Shown: positions 1 to 13,049, counted from the first letter of the stretch. The stretch: 64,000 nt of DNA from Parelaphostrongylus tenuis (GCA_019055375.1 JAHQIW010000080.1:186001-250000), one strand, 5' to 3'. Program-made: numbers and translations. Notes: a model not told the origin generated them from the letters alone.

Positions 1-1570
1 TGACTTCTTTAGCCCATATGTCAATATTTTAGGCCTCTTGAACTGCACTAACTCCGCATTTGCACTTGCAAAAATAGGTTTGTGAAAATTTGCTGTTTTC
101 ATATTCGAAGTTCTGACCTCTAGAATTTCCCACAATATAAATTGTGCGCTTTGGACTTTTGTATAACGGTATCAGTTTGGCTTGACATAATATAATAATT
201 TGTGCATATTTTTATTAGCAGACTAACACGAGGTTGATTAGGACTTTATTTGGAAAAAAGTCACTGCCATCATTTTCTTCAAAGCCAGAGGATTTGTATT
301 CAGTTGTCCACTTTCGCTCATTCTAGCACTATCGGCCTCGTATAGATGAGTTGAATGGAGTTGTTAACCACATGCTTGAAGCATGCTCATTTGTTATGCA
401 AAATGATTACTGATTGAGTCTCTCCATTGCCACTAGTTTGATTTTTTCTGAAAAAATCATCAACTGAGTTTATGACCCCACGCTGACGTAGTGACATCAG
501 ATAACTGAATTCCAAGCATTTGCTCTAATTTGGCTTTCCTTTTCAATTGATGTTGTAAGAGGACTCACTAGAACTTGTGCATGCAAAAAAGAAATTAAGC
601 TTATTATGACAAGAACTTTGTGAGCGTAAATATGTCCAGTCATGAGTGTTAGATAAAGAAAGAGCCACTCATTAGTAATAAAGGCGGACTCAACCCAAAT
701 CCAAACTGCTTGTCGAGGGACTTACAAGTGCCGAATTAGACTACTATATCAGTTGTTCAAATTATGGATTCGACCCAATACGGTCACGAAGTCATGTCGA
801 AAGAGTGAATTGCTGTGGGCAAATGACTCGCATCGAGGCGGCTGAGAAGAAGCTTAAAGCTAAGAAAGAAAACTGCACCGAATGAAGCTTGAAATAACAA
901 AAACTCACCTGACCTCAGGCAATTAACCACGGCTTTTTTACTTTCGCAGATTAGAACATCTCACTTAAATCAATGTCAATTGAAAACAAAGCTCTACGTA
1001 TCTTCTATTTTATTTTGATGGTAAGACTCGACGTGTTTGTTGACGATTGAAATTCAGAAGTCAGCGGTATATTGACAATTGGAGAAAAGTTCTATGGGCT
1101 TGATATCGTCGCGTACTATTACGTAAATTACTCAGTTCAGTTCGTGAAATTATTCCACTCTCCAGATGATGACTGACGAGTCTCATGTTGAGAGCTGATT
1201 AGCCTTAAACTTTATGAAAAATAGCCTCGGAACACTAATTAACAATAGCGACGACTTTTTTTCTACATAAGAAATCTCATTGATGATCATAGCTATGAAC
1301 GGCTCGTAAAATCACTGCTAACTTCTCTCTTTAAAGTGGAGAGATCTACTACATGACCGACTTGACAACAAAGCAAACCAAAATTGAGCACTTTCACAAA
1401 ATCTTAGATAACTCAAATGATACTTAGTGTTTATCACTTTTTGAGCGTATAAAATACTCCTTATCAGTCAATCGATAAAACTTCAATCTTAGAGTTTTAG
1501 TTAGATTCATTTCTAGTTGTTCTCCCCTTAAGAAGGCCGAAATCAAGCAGCACCGACTGTAAGGACACTC
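1..1570. other. Upstream spacer, no gene recognised
   Basis: A+T-rich sequence with stops in all frames. I see no exon with convincing splice sites and no recognisable transposon. A TATAAAAT at 1448-1455 lies about 120 bases before the kinase start codon and may be a core promoter element for it. Confidence 0.4.
1448..1455 (+). promoter_or_regulatory. Possible TATA box for the kinase gene
   Basis: TATAAAAT lies 116 bases before the kinase ATG. The distance suits a short 5' UTR. In A+T-rich DNA such a match is weak evidence by itself. Confidence 0.25.
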
Positions 1571-4500
1571 ATGACTAGTGAGATAGTAACTTTCAATAAG
1601 GGAAAGGTAAATTCAAGTATAATAGAAATAGTACAACACAACGCAGCTAGTCTATCAGAGACGGATTCAACTGCGTTTGCTAAAAGTTTGTAGTTTCAGC
1701 TAGTCTGTGGTCGATGGAAGGTTTTAGCAAAATTAGGCACCGGTGGGTGCGGAAGTGTTTACAAGGTTGAAGATACACAGCGAAAGGGTTATATAGCAGC
1801 TCTTAAGGTTCCTGTGAAATTTTTGGAAACTCGGCATATCGCTAACGTTTTCCATTATGGATGCTCAAGTGATTTAGGCAGAAGCAGTAGGTGACGATGA
1901 CAGTGGTGTTCTCAAGCTTGAAGCCGGAGTTCTAAAGAAACTTGCAGATAGAAAAAATGTCATAAGACTGCTGGAATCCGGAAAACGCGCAAAGTACAGG
2001 TGAAAATTGAGAATCCTTTGGTGGAAAGTGTTTGTGAAGAGCTCCGTTTCAAGAGTAAATCATTTTTTTAAGCTTCATCGTTATAACGATGTGTGGCTCG
2101 GATTTGATGACACTGAAAAAGCAATCACCAGATGGCTTCAGTGAAAATACAATTATTCGCATAGGCATTTATGCACTCTACGCAATTAAACAGGTGTTAC
2201 TTGGCTTTTAGAGTAGAGAGAAGTCCGAAATTGAAAAAATATAGTAAAACAGAACTAAGAGGCATAGATGTCACCTACACGTAGCCGTACTGCGGTCTTA
2301 AAAAGGATGTTCAAGATTGCACAGTATTACTTCAGTTACATGAAATTGGATTCGTACATCGTGATGTGAAGCCTGGTAACATGATGAATGGTGTTATTGG
2401 AAGAGATCGACGGATGATTTTCCTCATCGATTATGGTAAGTGGTCTTAGATTTTGGAACCATTTCGATATCCAACTTAATCGAGAAGGCAATCATTTTCT
2501 CCTGACGTCCCTTTCGAAAGGCGTGTCATTGGAGCATGAATGTTATGTGGGACAAACCCAACGCCTACCATCCACAAGACTCAGGGAAAAGAAAGAAGAA
2601 TGGCTGCTTTTTGCAGTGACATTTTTCGCCCGTCTCATCAACTTTCACGGACTCCGCATGATCTATTGCCTATACCGCAAGGTTATTGTACCATTTACAC
2701 TGTTCGAAGCGAGCAGACACGCACGTATTCACAGAGGTATACGTTGTCTCGAAAAAATTGAAATGGAAAGAAATTCGAATATTATTTACCTGATCGCAAT
2801 TGTCGTCGAACCTTCATGTCAAAAAAGTAAATGAATGTTGACCTACGCTGAACTGGTAAAAACTACAACGAGCTAGGGAGTTTTTTTCGCTTTACTGCTT
2901 TATTGTAATATTTAAAAAAAAAGGTAGTTAAGGTATGGTACGGAACTTTGTTGCACGGAATCAAAAAGGCATCTCGATGAGAAAACCGCGTAAAAATGTG
3001 CTGCTACGCGGTACACTACGATATTGTTCACTTAGTGTTCATAGACGTCTAGAACAGGTAATGTCTACCTTTTTGATGTTATGGGTTTTTTCAAAAATGC
3101 TACTATGACACTCTGACGGCGGTGTGTACTACAAATTTCATTACAACGACCAACCGCGTTGTTACTGGTTGGCCATCAAAGTGTTAAAAAGATAAACACA
3201 TAGATTGTTGCATCCTGCTATGTTGAGAGCAGGTTCATCCTTTTATAACGTTTGAAAAACAAAGATTAACCGTGGCGGTTGTTGTTAATCACTCTGATTT
3301 CGAAGTTACTTCCTCTTATCGTCTCAGGCAGAATATTTAGCACTTGAACTTCACAGACTTTGAGCAATAAAGATTACAATCAAGTTGTCCACTATGGCAA
3401 TCAAAAATCTTACTTTTTGAATGTTTTCTTTAGTAGCATAACATCAGAACCGTGACGGAAGCAGAATATAGGAAACGAGAATAGTATGGGTAGCATTCCA
3501 TACTCCCAGAAGAGCCACGTATTAAGTGACACACTCATAACTGCACAGTTTTTTCTGATTCAGTGATACTCCTAGTTCTCTACTATGTAACTGAGATGTA
3601 GATCAACTCACCGACCCCGATAATGTCGCCCATATCCTGAGAGTGTTTAGACGAATGTTCTTTGAATTATACTCATTGCACATGAAAATTTAAGTTGAAC
3701 AGCTCTGTCCGTACCTTAAATATCATCTCGGAATCGAGATATAAGCTATCGCGCCTGAAAAAAAGGGAAGATTTTATATTCCTTCATGTAATCAGAAAAG
3801 TTGACGACAGATGGATGAGTAGAACAGAAGAACAGACCTCAAGAAGATGAAAATGTCCTTTAGAGCTCAACCCACTAGATGGGGAGATTTGTTCTTGGGC
3901 TCATTCTAGTTCAGTGTATTTGCTGTCAAAAGCCTTTTTGGATTGCTAAATCCTATATGTTAACGAGATCAATTTGAGAAATTTTTCGTGAGGCACTGCA
4001 AGTAGGGAGAATGCGTTCGGATGTACGCTTCTCGTGAAGACAAGTGAGATGAACCCAGTAATATGTGCCGCAGATGAGAAGCAGATACATCCTCTCACCA
4101 GAATTATATAGAACACCAATGGCGCAAAAACTATCCTCATCAAGTAAACGGTTTCGAGTAGCCTGATATTAGAGAAATTTTCTGTAGACGACAAAGCGGT
4201 AATTTAAGGAGATTAGAAATTACCATTAAAACTGCATTTACAAAGATTTTAAAAAACCGTGTAACTTTGATATGCAAGAATGTTTATAGTGTCGCGTGGA
4301 TGATCTTTGGTCAATGCTTTATATGCTTTGCGAGTTGTACACGGGATTACCATGGAATTGTCTGACTCAAGAAAAAGAAATCCTCGAAATTAAGGAAAAC
4401 GAAACAGATGAAAATGTTTTCAAGGTTGGCTATTTTAGCTGTGAAAAGACAAATGAAGCTAAATTAAGACTCATAATTTTCAGGAATGTTCGGAGGAATT

Positions 4501-6908
4501 TGTTGCAATAGCAAAATATCTGCGCACGCTGGGTTATCAAGACCGCCCGGACTACTACAAACTGTACAAATGGGTGAGTGAATAAGTTACAAAGACAAGG
4601 TAGTAGTATTACAACGGAACGATAAGATTGTGAACAATTTCATAGGAATGCACCGATCTGGAATCGATTGCGATTTCACTAATGAGCTGAGGAATTGAGT
4701 GCGAATTTCTTCACCATTTCTACTTAGATCATTCAGCATCTAATTGCTGAGTAATGACTTCGCTTTTTCTGTTCAGCGGACATGAGCTTCTTGACAATAC
4801 AAGTTCTTTAGCAAAATGCAGAACATTGTCAATGACTAATGTTTTCGCAGTTTCGCCTTCTTCGGAACATGGAAGAGTCAAATTGACATACAGTCCACTC
4901 AGCCAAGAATTTTCACTAATAAATCTGATAATACCTCGTTCACAAATCCAATAGTGTTGAGTAAATTGTAAAACTTTGAGCCTTGGACGGGGTTGAACCC
5001 GTACTTCATCTTTTTCGGGGGCGCGTGCTAACCACTGCGCTACCAGCTTTCCTGTTCTGTTATCAGTCTTTCTGCGATACAAGGTATCAATTATCCCACC
5101 ATACCACTGCTAAAAAAGCAGTCAAATAAAAAAATTCTTGCCGATTTCGTACAAAAATGTGTAATCTCATGATAGATAGCTTCTACTGAAAACTAATTGT
5201 TTTGTTATTTGATGTTTAACGGTCTGTGAGTTATAATGGAGATCGACAACATCAAATCTGACATAAGTGCGGAGTGTAACTGGTCCAGAAAAAAATTTAG
5301 TTTGAGATGGGGCACGTTCGCTGATCAAGCGCTACGGAATCAATCAAACAATGCGGATGTTGACCGATAACCGGTCCTAAAAAGGCTTCATTGTCTTTTA
5401 AGCATGGTGAACGGATTAGACGAATAAGTATTGGATTGGAAAAGTTGCATAGCTTGTTTGTTCACCAAAAGCCTAATCAAACCTAAAATCCTCAACGAGA
5501 CTATAGTACTTCAGTGTCACGACGCATGTTCATTACATGTTGACAACAGTCTTGATGAACGAAATGATGATCATGCTTCATTACATTGTACCTTGTAGTG
5601 GCTCTTAGTTCCACGATTATTTTATTTCTCCGTGAGGATGCTGCATATCTTATCGACGAGAAAGTTCCATTTCAAAATCTTGTCAGAGTGGTTTCTGTAA
5701 CCACCGGAGGCAAAGATATGTAAACCCCAGTTTTTTTCGCCACTGTTAATCTTTTTATTTGTTTTAGCGCCGCTGAAACCATCCAATGCAGAAATCACTA
5801 GTTTTTTCTCTGCTGAGCGCACTCCTTCCAAACGGCTACCAGCTTTGTTATGAAATCTCCGACTTACTGCTCAGAACGATAAATTTGTAATCACTATGCA
5901 TAGCTACGCTACTGGCGGATATACCACACTGGTTAGTGATGCTGTGCAAAACGTATGGTCGGTTACTAAATTGACACCGCGTCCTAGGCTCACCACGCGC
6001 TTCATCCTTACGTGATTAGAAAACTGATTCCATAATCTGTCTGAGAGGGTAAGAACTCTGAATTGGCGCATCGCTAGTCCACCGCCAGTCCTCTCATTTC
6101 CCAGATATGCATTGAATCACTTGTACTATGCCACAGATGGAGTCGAATAGATGGTGTATCCTTCATGGAGTGGAGAACCCCGAACCCTTTATGCTTTATG
6201 CGCCACTTATCTAAAGTTTAACACAATAGATGGATAACCCGAAGCTGTTACTATTATCATGTTTGGCGTATTTTAGTTTATGGATGTTATGAAGCGTGAG
6301 CAATACACGTTTTCTGACAAATACGAGTGGGAAGAAGAGTGTCCGGCAACTACCTCCAATCTAGACACTGCCATCGAATACAGCATTCGTGAAAAAACCA
6401 CGAAAAAACCACTTGACGGTGAGCTTCTTATGGTTTTAAAAGGTTTTATGACATAATATGTATGTATTGACTGATCGAAGAAGAATCAGATATCTTCGAA
6501 ATAATTGGTGAGAGCTAATACTATAATGAATGAGTGGTCGGGTGAATAAGCCTCGGTGGTGTAGTGATAAAGCACGCATCACTGGATAGGATGAAACGCA
6601 GGTTCGATTCCCACCTGAGGCCATGCTTTTGATCATCACTCAATTCTCTTAGGTATACTAATACTATAGTTAACATGACCAATACGAGGCTGTGCTGCCT
6701 GCAATTTTCCGAGCTTCCTGATGGATGTGAACGTTTTTACGTAATTTGCAAGAATTACAATTTAGCAGGACTACAGTAGTAGTCAAGACGACGAAGTTTT
6801 GTGAGCATGCACCTATTTCAAATATTGAGAAAGGACAGATAACTACCAGAATGTGAATTATATGTTCAGGTGGTGTTCAGGTGGTTCACAAGCAAATTAA
6901 CTATACTA

Positions 6909-6962
<54 letters not shown>

Positions 6963-7827
6963 AATTGATATTCCGAGGAATACAGTCGATAATGGCCCAT
7001 GTCCATCGGTTGTCGTTGAAGCGCATCACGTGTGCAGCTCACCTTATTTTCGATATCCAGGCGTATAGAACGGCGTCTTCAATCTTCGATCGTTGACGTA
7101 GGTCGGAACTTCGGATCCATTCTCTCATTTGCGAGATACGGGACACTCCTAGCATAGACCTTTCGACTGCGCGTTCAAGAACGCCAAGTGATCTTTCATC
7201 TTGCTTACGTAGCGATCAGGATTCTGTTGCATACATCAGGGCAGGGATACAGGGATAATCGTCGGGTCGAACAGGTGGGCACGGAGTCGAGTGTTCTTTG
7301 CCCTCTTCAATACATACCACTATATATATATAATATTAATATATATAATATATTATATAATGAATATGAAAATCAATAAAAAGGGATGCTGTTGAGAAGA
7401 ATCAAAGGGGTAAGATAAGATAAATGCAATAACCTTGAAGAAGTATGGAGGAAAGCGAAATTATTGTGACCCACTTTCACAGTTCCTCGTGTCATACTAT
7501 ACGAATTAGTAAGACAGGTTGAATTTTCTTAATAAACAATCGAAAAAAAACAGAGCCATACGGTTCATGCTATTTCAACGAAAAAGCTTCCATGTCGGAA
7601 TTATGAACAGAGATGTTATTGGTTGATGGTTATTCGTATCATTCCGAGAAATATCAGTGTTAACTCTACCTTCCTTTGATATGTTCACGACTTGTAGGGT
7701 TTCTGGTCACTTTAGAAATGAATGACTAATTAATAAAAAATAACAAATTGCAGGATTCGAGAAAGAAGCACTTCTATATACGAATATCCATGAGAAAAAC
7801 TTCAAGGAAGTCATACTCACTATTTGA
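1571..7827 (+). CDS. CK1-family protein kinase, tau-tubulin-kinase-like (nematode TTBKL branch)
   Basis: Predicted Ser/Thr kinase of 352 residues in ten exons: 1571-1606, 1700-1813, 1878-1999, 2073-2193, 2336-2435, 2933-3057, 4290-4424, 4484-4573, 6277-6418, 7754-7827. All reading phases agree across the joins. The start is the ATG of the first short exon, twelve codons ending in a GTAAAT donor. Visible kinase parts: glycine loop GTGGCGSVYKVED near residues 25-37; ATP-binding lysine in AALK (about 48); catalytic loop HRDVKPGN (139-146); metal-binding DYG (163-165) in place of the usual DFG/DLG; RGTLRYCS (190-197), the CK1-type activation segment; and RVDDLWSMLYML (from 208), the signature helix of TTBK-like kinases. 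The C-terminal lobe continues with LGYQDRPDYYKLYKW. Length fits this family, which is greatly expanded in nematodes and often linked to sperm; that role is inferred only. The end of exon 2 (1807 or 1813) and the last exon are the least certain parts. Confidence 0.88.
4977..5052 (-). repeat. tRNA-like SINE head (kinase intron)
   Basis: On the minus strand it has a pol III box A-like TGGTAGCGCAGTGGTTAGC and a box B-like GGGTTCAACCCC. The ends do not pair into a tRNA acceptor stem, so it reads as a tRNA-derived SINE remnant and not a working tRNA. It sits in the intron between the eighth and ninth kinase exons. Confidence 0.6.
5925..6213 (+). repeat. SINE copy A, about 290 bp
   Basis: Begins with a box A-like GGTTAGTGATGCTGTG. 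It ends with a stretch matching the tail of the copies near 50.3 kb and 39.1 kb: CAGATATGCATT, then a GAATG/GTATCC block, then CTTTATGC. It lies in a kinase intron. The tail is diverged from the other copies, so this is an old insertion. Confidence 0.55.
6549..6623 (+). repeat. tRNA-like SINE or tRNA pseudogene
   Basis: The first and last seven bases (GCCTCGG and CTGAGGC) can pair as an acceptor stem with one G-T pair. Box A is GGTGTAGTGATAAAGC and box B is GGTTCGATTCCC. The T stem is mismatched and the anticodon arm is irregular. Sibling sequences at 8566 and 10288 begin the same way, which points to a SINE family over a single tRNA gene. Confidence 0.55.
6910..6963. repeat. (TA)n microsatellite
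   Basis: Nearly pure TA dinucleotide run in the last kinase intron, just next to the RTE fragment. Confidence 0.95.
6975..7305 (-). mobile_element. RTE-type LINE fragment (end of the reverse-transcriptase ORF), dead
   Basis: The minus strand encodes the part beyond the palm domain typical of nematode RTE elements. Motifs are PALMYATES, SLRKQDERSLGVLERAVERS, MLGVSRISQMREWIRSSDL, then AAHVMRFNDNRWTWA. Two in-frame TGA stops (minus strand, 7216-7218 and 7039-7041) fall where the family has Trp (ES-W-SL and R-W-A). There is also a shift upstream of PALMY. It is inserted in the last kinase intron and is opposite in direction to the kinase. Confidence 0.8.
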
Positions 7828-7926
7828 CACAAACTGTGTATACATTTCGTGTCATCCTTCTAATTGATAATGCCAATGATGATTCAAACATGACAATGCC
7901 CCAAATTCTCATCGCTCTGCTCATCA

Positions 7927-7932
7927 AATAAA
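7927..7932 (+). terminator. Candidate poly(A) signal of the kinase gene
   Basis: AATAAA, 100 bases after the kinase TGA stop. Confidence 0.4.
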
Positions 7933-8565
7933 CAGTCGCTTTCGAAATGTGTATGTTTACAGAAGCGTGAAAATCGGTATACCCACTCATTTATATACAG
8001 TTTTATAGAAAGATCTATACATCCCCACATTATGAATTCAATAATTAGGCTTCTATGTAACATTTTGCTTACATGCAAGACGATCCAAGAAAAATCGTGG
8101 GTAAAAAGCATCTTTCGAAGCAGGAAAAGAAGTTTTTCCATCGAAACGGCGGTTAGTAACCCTCCGTAAACCAAACAAAATGCGAGACGAACAGAGTAAG
8201 CCCTATGCTGTTCAGATACGAGTGTAACTTTGCCACGACTATTCCCTGTCGGTCACCCCTTAAGGGTTGGCCCTTTCGGCCATAGGTCCAGGGACTTTCG
8301 CCCACAGATCGACGACCACGCCGGGTCGGTGAGTGTCTGCGAGTACTCCCCTTGTCGTCTCGCCAGCAAAGGTTGACTCGCCGCTTCTCAAATAACCGGC
8401 ATCGCATTTGCGCCGTATACTATCAGGGTTGGATTTTCCTTTTCAATGTGGGAAAAATGAAACAACCTTTATTCTTATGTATTCTCGCTAGCGATTAACC
8501 TACATCATATTACGCCAACTAAGTTGACACCTACGACGATTGAGTGGTAAGCAAAAACTCGACCT

Positions 8566-8634
8566 CCGACGGTAATTGAACCCTCGTCTCATCTATCCCG
8601 AGAACGCGTGCTACCACTACACCACCGAGGCCAC
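8566..8634 (-). repeat. tRNA-like SINE head
   Basis: The minus strand starts GGCCTCGGTGGTGTAGTGG and carries a box B-like GGGTTCAATTACC. Same family as 6549-6623 and 10288-10368. Confidence 0.6.
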
Positions 8635-8754
8635 TGCTTACTCACCACTCATTCTTCACTATCTCTCCATTATAGCTATCAGTCATGAACCATTAACAGG
8701 TTTGATCGGGTAAGCAAAATCGCTCTCCAAACCCGGTTAAGATGACAGATATTA

Positions 8755-8798
8755 TAGTTATATAATTCCAAGATTTGAATCTTGGAATTATATAACTA
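8755..8798. repeat. Perfect 44-bp palindrome
   Basis: Two 21-base arms starting TAGTTATATAATTCCAAG are exact reverse complements separated by only TG. It lies in the spacer between the kinase and the transporter pseudogene. No coding context. It could be a small foldback remnant or a hairpin-forming site. Confidence 0.95.
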
Positions 8799-8999
8799 AG
8801 TTCAAATAAGTAGAATGATGTCATAATAGCTCGTGAGCAAAAGCAAAAAATGTAGGAAAGGCGATCTCAATCACATCCCGAAACTCAACTTACTTTGTCT
8901 CACAAAAGCCTTGATTTCAGCACTCGGTGTTCGACGTGGGGTGATTTATGTTTACGCAGTGCGAAAATAATAGCTGTTTCTAGACATATGGCAAGTTGT

Positions 9000-9003
9000 G
9001 TGG

Positions 9004-9081
<78 letters not shown>

Positions 9082-9083
9082 TG

Positions 9084-9123
<40 letters not shown>
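9000..9123. repeat. Compound (TG)n / (TA)n microsatellite
   Basis: About 80 bases of TG repeats with a single TA interruption, then TATACATA and about 30 bases of AT repeats. An open frame of 102 codons crossing it is an artefact of the repeat. Confidence 0.97.
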
Positions 9124-9126
<3 letters not shown>

Positions 9127-9401
9127 CGCATTATGTCTATGTGCGTAGCCTACACAGACTTCATTATACTTCGAAATTCAAACTCTGTCTTAAGTCATTT
9201 TGAGAGTTTTATTTCTATACTATATAAAACTTGAATAACTGTATTAATTAGCCATACTATCTAATGACTTAATAAAAGACATTATAACTATTATAAGTAG
9301 TTTACGTTTTCAACCCATTAAGTATGCTAATTACAAAATATTATTGTAACAGTGCAAAAAACCATCTCCAGAATCTGAAAACTCATAAATTTGTAACTTA
9401 T

Positions 9402-9700
9402 ATCATATATATATGCATATATAGTCGACAACGAATGACATACGGAACACCTCAGCTTGGTTCTTTCGAGCTTCCGAGATCAAGAAGAGACTTGTCTGAC
9501 AACATTCTATGTCATCCATGAAGAAGACGATATCCTCATTCAGTAATCGAAGCAACACGCAAAATGTTTGAAGACCTTTATAGAGGATAAACGCGAGGTA
9601 ACGAAGCAAGCGCTAAAAATGCTGGGATCCTCCCAGAAGTTGTGATAACGAGTCAAGTATTACATTATATATATATATATATAAATATATATATACATTA
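9402..9700. repeat. TA-flanked dispersed repeat copy
   Basis: The block between two TA runs shares CAGTAATCGAAGCAACACGC, AAAATGTTTGAAG-CCTTT-AGGATAAACGCGAGG and AAGTTGTGA patterns with blocks near 36.7-36.85 kb and 56.65-56.83 kb. This marks a medium-copy repeat of unknown class. Confidence 0.5.
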
Positions 9701-10287
9701 TATCACATCATTTATTTGCAGTGATATTTAGCAATAAGAAGTCTAGAGAAAAAATCTTTTGAACGAATGAATATGATTCTAAAATTTCTCTATTTACTTT
9801 ACGAAGCTGACATTCAATGCAGCCCGGTTTTTTAATATAATATCTTGTAAAATGAGCTTTATAAATTTATTTACTTTAGTTTAGCTGATACGGATGATAT
9901 AGCTCAGATTTTCTATATGAGTCAAGATAACCGTGATATCTGAACAAGCACTCAAACCAATTCATACCTGCTCGAGTTGTCGGCCTGTGATAGTATTCGT
10001 GGAATCCCTTTGCACTAGTTTTTGAAATCTAAGATGAAAAAAACTTAACCATACGAGGGATACAAGTGCTATTTTAAGAAATATATTGAAAGTTGTGCGA
10101 TTATTTGCCAAAACTGTTATACAGTTGTGGAGACTCTGATTCTAGGTCGAGATTTTAACATGTGCTTGAAAACGTGAAAGAATATGGATAATTGACTAAT
10201 CTACATCAATTTTTCATCTATAGTGCTTTCTAACAGTGGTGTGATAGTGCAAATATGCACTGAAGAAGATTGAGATGTACGCATAAG

Positions 10288-10368
10288 ACTGATCTCAGGC
10301 AAGAGTTGAACCTGCCTTTCGCCCTTACCAAGTGCATGTGCTACCACTACACCACCAAGACCACCGTT
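10288..10368 (-). repeat. tRNA-like SINE head
   Basis: The minus strand begins TGGTCTTGGTGGTGTAGTGG and has the box B-like GGTTCAACTC. Family of 6549 and 8566. Confidence 0.55.
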
Positions 10369-11095
10369 TTGCGGCCACTCTTTCTTCGATATGCACTGCT
10401 GAAGCTGCAATTCACGGGTTCAACACCCTCGAAAAGAGTGGAACTTGAGTTGAACTTCCTCTCTAGGTAAAATTTTGCGTAGTACTCAATCTTCTCAAAT
10501 GTTCTTGAAAGAGTTGCTTTCTGATGTTTGATTTATGCATTGATTTAAGTATCTCCAGAACTGTTGAAATAGTGAAAAAAATTTAGTATTCTGGGAAATT
10601 CGGAAACAACTATTCTACGAAAACTGCAATGCTTTCGGTATTTTGATACACAATATTATTCAAGCAATTCAAAAAACACATTCATGTGTGTATCAGCTGT
10701 TAACGCAATAATTGGTATCAACTTGACTATTGCAACATAGTAGACGATTAGATCAGTAAGATTCAACACAAATTATGGCCTACGAAGGCTAGAGATCGCT
10801 TGTTTCAAAAAATTTGTAGGAGTTTCCAGTAATACAAGACAGTAAGCTAACAGTCTGCGAATTAGACTGAACTTGATAAAGACACCATTCCTTCTTCATA
10901 ATCTCCATAGTTAAGGCATATCTTTTCAGCTCATGTAACTATGCATTAGAGTGATAGCGCCAGACCGCAATAATACTGCCATTTTTAAGTACAGTTCTAT
11001 GAAAAACTTACTGGTGCATAACTATCTACATCACAAACAAAATTCGTTTTTGTTTGACCGCATATTGCGGTGGTATGATATTACAATAAACACAA

Positions 11096-11247
11096 TAATG
11101 TAGAGTGGTGTGCAAAAACATTTGCGTCGGCCGGGATTCGAAACCAGAACTCACTTGTTTCGTTGCACGGCACAGAACACGCCCGGGAAGTGAGATTTGG
11201 GTCGAATCCCGGCTGACACAAATGTTTTTGCACAACACTCTACATTA
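11096..11247. mobile_element. Palindromic tRNA-like foldback element
   Basis: Both ends read AATGTAGAGTG toward the inside, then TGCAAAAACATTTG, then GCCGGGATTCGA (a box B-like motif). The arms are about 60 bp and nearly perfect, leaving a short spacer. The 30114-30426 element has the same ends, so this is a family of non-autonomous elements made of two head-to-head tRNA-like halves. Confidence 0.75.
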
Positions 11248-13049
11248 GTGGGTTAACTACATTACAATTCCAATTCTTTGTAATTCGAGATATTTGCTCT
11301 GTTTTCTTTCAAAGGGGTTCTGTGAAGTGGCTACCGTATTCTAAGTTCTGTCATAAAGATATGACATGACGAAGGACAATGAATCTGGTAAGTGAAAAAC
11401 TGAATTTGCGCTTTTTGGCGTGCTATATTCTCCATTGCAAAACAGTGTAAACGTTTGTGACATGAAAATAAATTTATCCTATTACTCCTACAGTAGTTGG
11501 TTGGTCTAAGATTTCTAGACCACTCTTTTAATCTGCTTTAAATTCTTTCAAAAGCGAGTTTATTGAGCTCAAGCACAATAAGAACGATTTCTGATCAAGA
11601 GTTCATACGCGTGAGTGAATCTTGTGAAAGCGCTTTGTGGTGTCGGCGTGCTCGCCTCACCGTCAGCATACCAACAAGGAGGCATATGAGTGAGCTAATT
11701 TACTTTGATTCTGGCCAGCTATTCTGCCTATAAAATGCAAAATTACAATCTGAGTAAAAATTGTTGGAATGGCACGAACTATTATAAAGGAGCTCAAATT
11801 GCATAGAAAGCTTTTCAAATGAGTTTCTTCGTCTCGACATAAATTTATTAGCCATCACTTTTTTAATCCCACAAGATATTGTCTGGAAATAGGCAAAAAG
11901 CTGCGAGAATAGCTACATTTTCGAAAATACTTTGTTTGGCGTCTTGATCAATTTTTCCTCCAGCGCATTTTACTAGTAGCACGAAACCAGTGAGCTGGAT
12001 TATAATGTCAGATGAGGAACGACCTGGACTACAGAGTTTGTCCGATATGTCTTAATTAACAAAGATTCCTCCAAGAGAATTGCTTTTCTATATTCTTAGA
12101 ACATTTCATTGAGGAAAATTATCACCATCCTATAAGAAGTTGGAAGGTGTTGAGCAGATATTTTACATGCAGTGACCCGAACATTTATACTAATGAACGT
12201 ACATGTTTGAAGTATAAATCATGCCATATTACTGATTCTAATAGCGCTTAGTTTGGTCAGCAAAGGTGAGTAAGTATAACATCTTCCTATTTCACTTGAG
12301 ACATTTTCTTCTTCTCTTTTATTTTCTAAAGAAGAGGTGATAGAATGACTGTCTGGAGAAGCCATCAGCACGTGTTTTTCCCGGCCTCACGGAGAATGTA
12401 CACTAAAGCGGTTACACATGAATATCGTACTCTCATCCGAATATCGCTCTGAAATTTGATGAGACTCGATACGTCATGGTTAACAACGTGTTTTTTTCAG
12501 ATTGGTATAGGGTTGACTATCTGTCTAGGAGTTGCAAACGCACACTGTATGATTGAACTTGTACGATGTCCACAATATATCAGTATACTGTAAGTTTTTC
12601 TCAATTGAAAGGTTTACTACTTCCTTCGTAAATTCCTCTACCGCCTATGAGTTTCTGTTGAGTAAACCCACAGGAAGTTTATAAGTCTGGGCATTCGCTG
12701 ATGTGATTCGTTTATCAGTACGCCTTTTCAACCCGGGAGTGTTGCAAGTAGTGCGGATCGTCGCCCGCGTTTATTTTCGCAAACAAAGCTTGCTCGCAAC
12801 AGTAGTGTATTCAATGGAAAGGTTGTAAAACACAAACGTGGGCACGAATCACATCCCATGGAGATTCTTAGAAATCGACAACTTTTAAAGGCCGTTTGAG
12901 CCCTAATTCATTTCCTAAATGGACTTTGACGCTCAAGAAGAATATTTTTACAACATACTGTTAGCGACGAAGGATAAAGTGTTTCCGATTTTTTCTGATC
13001 AGGAGCGAACAAATGAAATTATCATTCCATGGAGACGAACTTTCCGTAG

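Noticed and set aside
2433..2834. 133-codon open frame on the plus strand
   Set aside because: It begins at the kinase DYG exon end and runs through the intron. The true continuation is the exon at 2933, which completes the Gly codon and restores kinase motifs.
6549..6623. Functional tRNA gene
   Set aside because: The acceptor stem pairs, but the T stem is mismatched and similar degenerate units occur elsewhere, so a SINE is the better explanation.
8895..9203. 102-codon frame with Val/Cys and Ile/Tyr runs
   Set aside because: Produced by the TG and TA microsatellites; no coding signal outside them.
11373..11390. Possible first exon of transporter copy 1 (ATGACGAAGGACAATG before GTAAGTG)
   Set aside because: It ends in phase 1, whereas the TM1 exon needs phase 2, and no counterpart was found upstream of copy 2.
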